Shown here in pieces: positions 35,269 to 36,985 of a stretch of 36,985 nucleotides of DNA; position 1 is the stretch's first letter, and every line of letters begins with the position of its first letter. Origin of the DNA: Psychrobacter sp. FME13 (GTDB taxonomy: Bacteria; Pseudomonadota; Gammaproteobacteria; Pseudomonadales; Moraxellaceae); contig NZ_RRYV01000022.1 of NCBI RefSeq assembly GCF_014861395.1, forward strand, positions 1 through 36,985. Reading direction: 5' to 3'. Under the pieces are notes generated by a model. The model saw only the letters and a program-made list of their open reading frames with translations, ran no database searches and had not been told where the DNA came from. The translations under genes were made by a program, and so were the position numbers.

Positions 35269-35372
35269 GAGTCCGTTAACGCACTTTGTCATGATGCTTT
35301 TTATTGTGTGCGTTGTTATGCGTGTTGTTATGTTCGTTGTTGTACTCGCTATTATTTGAGTTGCTATGCAAG

Positions 35373-35426
35373 GCTGATTACGGATAAGCTAATTACGGAT
35401 AAGCTAATTACGGATAGGTTGATTAC
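35373..35426 (+). repeat. 15-bp tandem repeat, 3.6 copies
   Basis: GCTRATTACGGATAA units start at 35373, 35388 and 35403, with GTTGATTAC starting a fourth at 35418. A further TTACGGATAA occurs at 35471. The region before it (35290-35360) is rich in GTTGTTATG-like steps. It lies in the spacer between the LysR gene and the DUF302 lipoprotein, with no coding role apparent. Confidence 0.85.
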
Positions 35427-35506
35427 ACACAAGGTTATGATGCACAATGAATGTTCGATGTTGCCAACTATTACGGATAACCAATCACCATAAAAAAGGA
35501 TGACTC

Positions 35507-36019
35507 ATGATTAAAATCGTCTCTATCGCTGCTTTGGCTTTGGCCATGACGGCTTGTGCCAGTGTTGAAAACGTTCTAAATGCACCCACCTCTTCGCTAA
35601 AAACCACGACAACGGCTATCAATGCTGAAAAAGGCTTGGTAACCATGCAAAGCAATCATTCCGTGCAAGATACTGCCGATAAGCTGGTCTCAGTTATCGA
35701 AAGCAAAGGCATGAAAGTATTTGCGCGCGTCGATCATCAGAAAAATGCACAAGGTGTCGATTTAACCTTACGACCAACCCAGGTCATTATGTTTGGCAAC
35801 CCTAAAGCCGGTACGCCCTTGATGAACTGTGAGCAGACTGTCGCCATTGATTTACCACAAAAAATCCTCATCAGCGAGGATGCTGATCAAAAAGTATGGC
35901 TGTCTTATAACAATCCTGAATATCTCAAAACCCGCCATAATATCGAAGGCTGTGATACCGTCATTGATAATATCTCAAAAGCATTAAATGCGGTCAGCAC
36001 AGCAGCGGTTGCTAAGTAA
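35507..36019 (+). CDS. DUF302-type lipoprotein
   Basis: This 170-residue lipoprotein has the signal MIKIVSIAALALAMTAC with Cys17 as lipidation site. The mature part contains a DUF302-like domain: SVQDTADKLVSVIESKGMKVFARVDHQKNA, LRPTQVIMFGNPKAGTPLM and DLPQKILISEDADQKVWLSYNNPEYL. This domain is widespread and of unknown function. It is preceded by AAAAAGGATG and followed by its own terminator, so it is a single-gene unit. Confidence 0.85.
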   Translation: MIKIVSIAALALAMTACASVENVLNAPTSSLKTTTTAINAEKGLVTMQSNHSVQDTADKLVSVIESKGMKVFARVDHQKNAQGVDLTLRPTQVIMFGNPKAGTPLMNCEQTVAIDLPQKILISEDADQKVWLSYNNPEYLKTRHNIEGCDTVIDNISKALNAVSTAAVAK

Positions 36020-36053
36020 TACTACACTCAAAAAACACGACCTAAAAAAACAG

Positions 36054-36089
36054 AAAAGGTGGGTTAGCCAAAACATAACCCACCTTTTT
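36054..36089 (+). terminator. Rho-independent terminator of the DUF302 lipoprotein gene
   Basis: The arms AAAAGGTGGGTTA (36054-36066) and TAACCCACCTTTT (36076-36088) pair perfectly over 13 bases around a nine-base loop, followed by another T. It lies 35 bases after the stop codon and also faces the end of the minus-strand DUF4031 gene, so it may act both ways. Confidence 0.92.
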
Positions 36090-36106
36090 ATTTGTTTATG
36101 CATTTA

Positions 36107-36394
36107 TTACAAACAATCGGACTGTGCTATTTGTGTATGTAATTCTACTTTTAGCTTCTTTGCACACTCGATAATTTTTCTTCGATCGGCAGGAATTGCA
36201 CCATACTCAATCGCTGTTTCTCGCATCTGCACAGTGACATCATAATGCGGATAACTGGCGTTACGATGAAACAGGCGCGCATCTAATTCAATCAATGCTG
36301 CAAAATCATGCAATTCTTGTAATGTATCAGCTAATAGATGACACCACTTATAGCCTTTAAATTCTATTTGCATAAAATCCACATATATCGCCAT
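36107..36394 (-). CDS. DUF4031-type small protein
   Basis: This 95-residue protein begins MAIYVDFMQIEFKGYKWCHLLAD and contains TLQELHDFAALIELDARLFH, ASYPHYDVTVQMRETAIEYGA. The YVD start, the WCHL motif and the H-Y-D block are conserved in small proteins called DUF4031, often found alone and of unknown function. It is cytoplasmic with no membrane segment. It is followed upstream by the PACE gene on the same strand, 44 bases away, so the two may share a transcript. Confidence 0.85.
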   Translation of the reverse strand: MAIYVDFMQIEFKGYKWCHLLADTLQELHDFAALIELDARLFHRNASYPHYDVTVQMRETAIEYGAIPADRRKIIECAKKLKVELHTQIAQSDCL

Positions 36395-36438
36395 CTCAGT
36401 TACCTGTCTTATTTATCGTATTGCTTTAGATTGAAGCA

Positions 36439-36858
36439 TCAATCAGCTTCAACAATAGGAAACACTCTGTCGTAAACCCAATTAAAGACAAAAGCATATA
36501 CTAAATAAAATGTCGCCATAGCGATATCCATTTTAAAAGCTGCCCACAAACTGATGTCCAAATACCAAGCAATCGCTGGCAAAAACAGCACTAGCAAACC
36601 ACCTTCAAACAGTGCAGCATGTAGTACTCGTATGGCAACCGTCTTTTTTACCTCACCACGTAGTTTAAGCAGGGCGTTATCAAATAAGATATTATAAAAA
36701 TAATTCCATACCGTCGCGACGATAGAGCCAGTCAATGCTACGACGCCCATGGAATGCAGCTCAAAACCAAATACCCAACTTGCCAGCGGTGCAAAAATCA
36801 ATAGACCGATGAGTTCAAACCCTACAGCATGACGAATACGATCTTTAGTGCTACGCAT
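36439..36858 (-). CDS. PACE-family (AceI-like) efflux transporter
   Basis: This 139-residue membrane protein has two bacterial transmembrane pair repeats, giving four helices. The repeats begin RIRHAVGFELIGLLIFAPLA and RVLHAALFEGGLLVLFLPAI; each has the H-A-x-x-F/Y-E-G motif with the Glu that is essential for proton-coupled export in AceI. N-W-x-Y-N (VWNYFYN) and FNWVYDRVFP are the repeat ends. The family exports chlorhexidine and short diamines. The frame opens at a GTG at 36870; the ATG at 36858 was chosen because it gives the family's usual N-terminus. The promoter lies in the last 120 bases of the window. Confidence 0.92.
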   Translation of the reverse strand: MRSTKDRIRHAVGFELIGLLIFAPLASWVFGFELHSMGVVALTGSIVATVWNYFYNILFDNALLKLRGEVKKTVAIRVLHAALFEGGLLVLFLPAIAWYLDISLWAAFKMDIAMATFYLVYAFVFNWVYDRVFPIVEAD

Positions 36859-36985
36859 GGCTCGTTCCACACCTATCTCTCATTTATCCACTCGCTATCG
36901 TTAATAAGTGCGACTGGCTAATAAGTACTGCTATAGTCAGCTCAAAATAAAATTGTTATGGTTAGGGCAAACATCATAAAACAAT

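Noticed and set aside
35308..35493. Cys-rich open frame of 61 codons
   Set aside because: It is a translation of the low-complexity spacer and tandem repeat (LITDKLITDKLITD), with no ribosome binding site.

Overview
The window looks like a chromosomal segment of a Psychrobacter-type gammaproteobacterium (Moraxellaceae). This rests on moderately AT-rich DNA, the style of the proteins, an IS5-family insertion sequence with small related elements, and a catabolic gene set typical of that genus. No rRNA, tRNA or CRISPR array was seen. The identification is inference from protein similarity recalled without a database.

Region 1 (1-8.6 kb) is purine-ring degradation. The 3' end of an IS5-family insertion sequence sits inside a truncated NCS2 uracil/xanthine permease. 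Next come a RutR-like TetR regulator (minus strand) and a plus-strand series: uraD, uraH, puuD (membrane cytochrome-c urate hydroxylase), an NCS1 (allantoin-type) permease, puuE, allE and allA, closed by a terminator. Together these take urate to glyoxylate and urea, except for the allantoate amidohydrolase step, which is not in the window. A RutR-type palindrome lies between the regulator and uraD.

Region 2 (8.6-13.5 kb) holds trpR-trpE-trpG behind a promoter with an overlapping trp-type operator. It also holds a secreted LprI-like protein and a stand-alone DMT transporter between two strong terminators. Region 3 (13.5-16.1 kb, minus strand) is a cystine-type amino acid ABC importer. Region 4 (16.3-24.8 kb) is the histidine utilisation locus: hutC divergent from hutU, a GATE-domain membrane protein, hutH, hutG and hutI, with a perfect HutC-type palindrome in the divergent promoter. 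The following gdhA (minus) handles the glutamate that the Hut pathway yields. A PepSY protein lies between hutI and gdhA.

Region 5 (27.9-31.2 kb) is the least explained part: five plus-strand genes encoding a Roadblock/LC7 protein, a free-standing Aer-type PAS protein, a cytoplasmic periplasmic-binding-protein-like protein, an unknown basic protein and a protein whose C-terminal half resembles a second Roadblock domain. It looks like an undescribed cytoplasmic sensory module.

Region 6 (31.5-37 kb) has a HAD hydrolase, a GNAT acetyltransferase with a 7-bp repeat array just before its ribosome binding site, glutathione-dependent formaldehyde dehydrogenase divergent from a LysR regulator, a DUF302 lipoprotein, a DUF4031 protein and a PACE-family efflux protein.

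Three copies of a 170-bp non-coding element (8358, 9078 and 24829) have matching imperfect terminal inverted repeats, TA target duplications and the same internal layout. They form a MITE family whose ends resemble the end of the IS at the left edge of the window.
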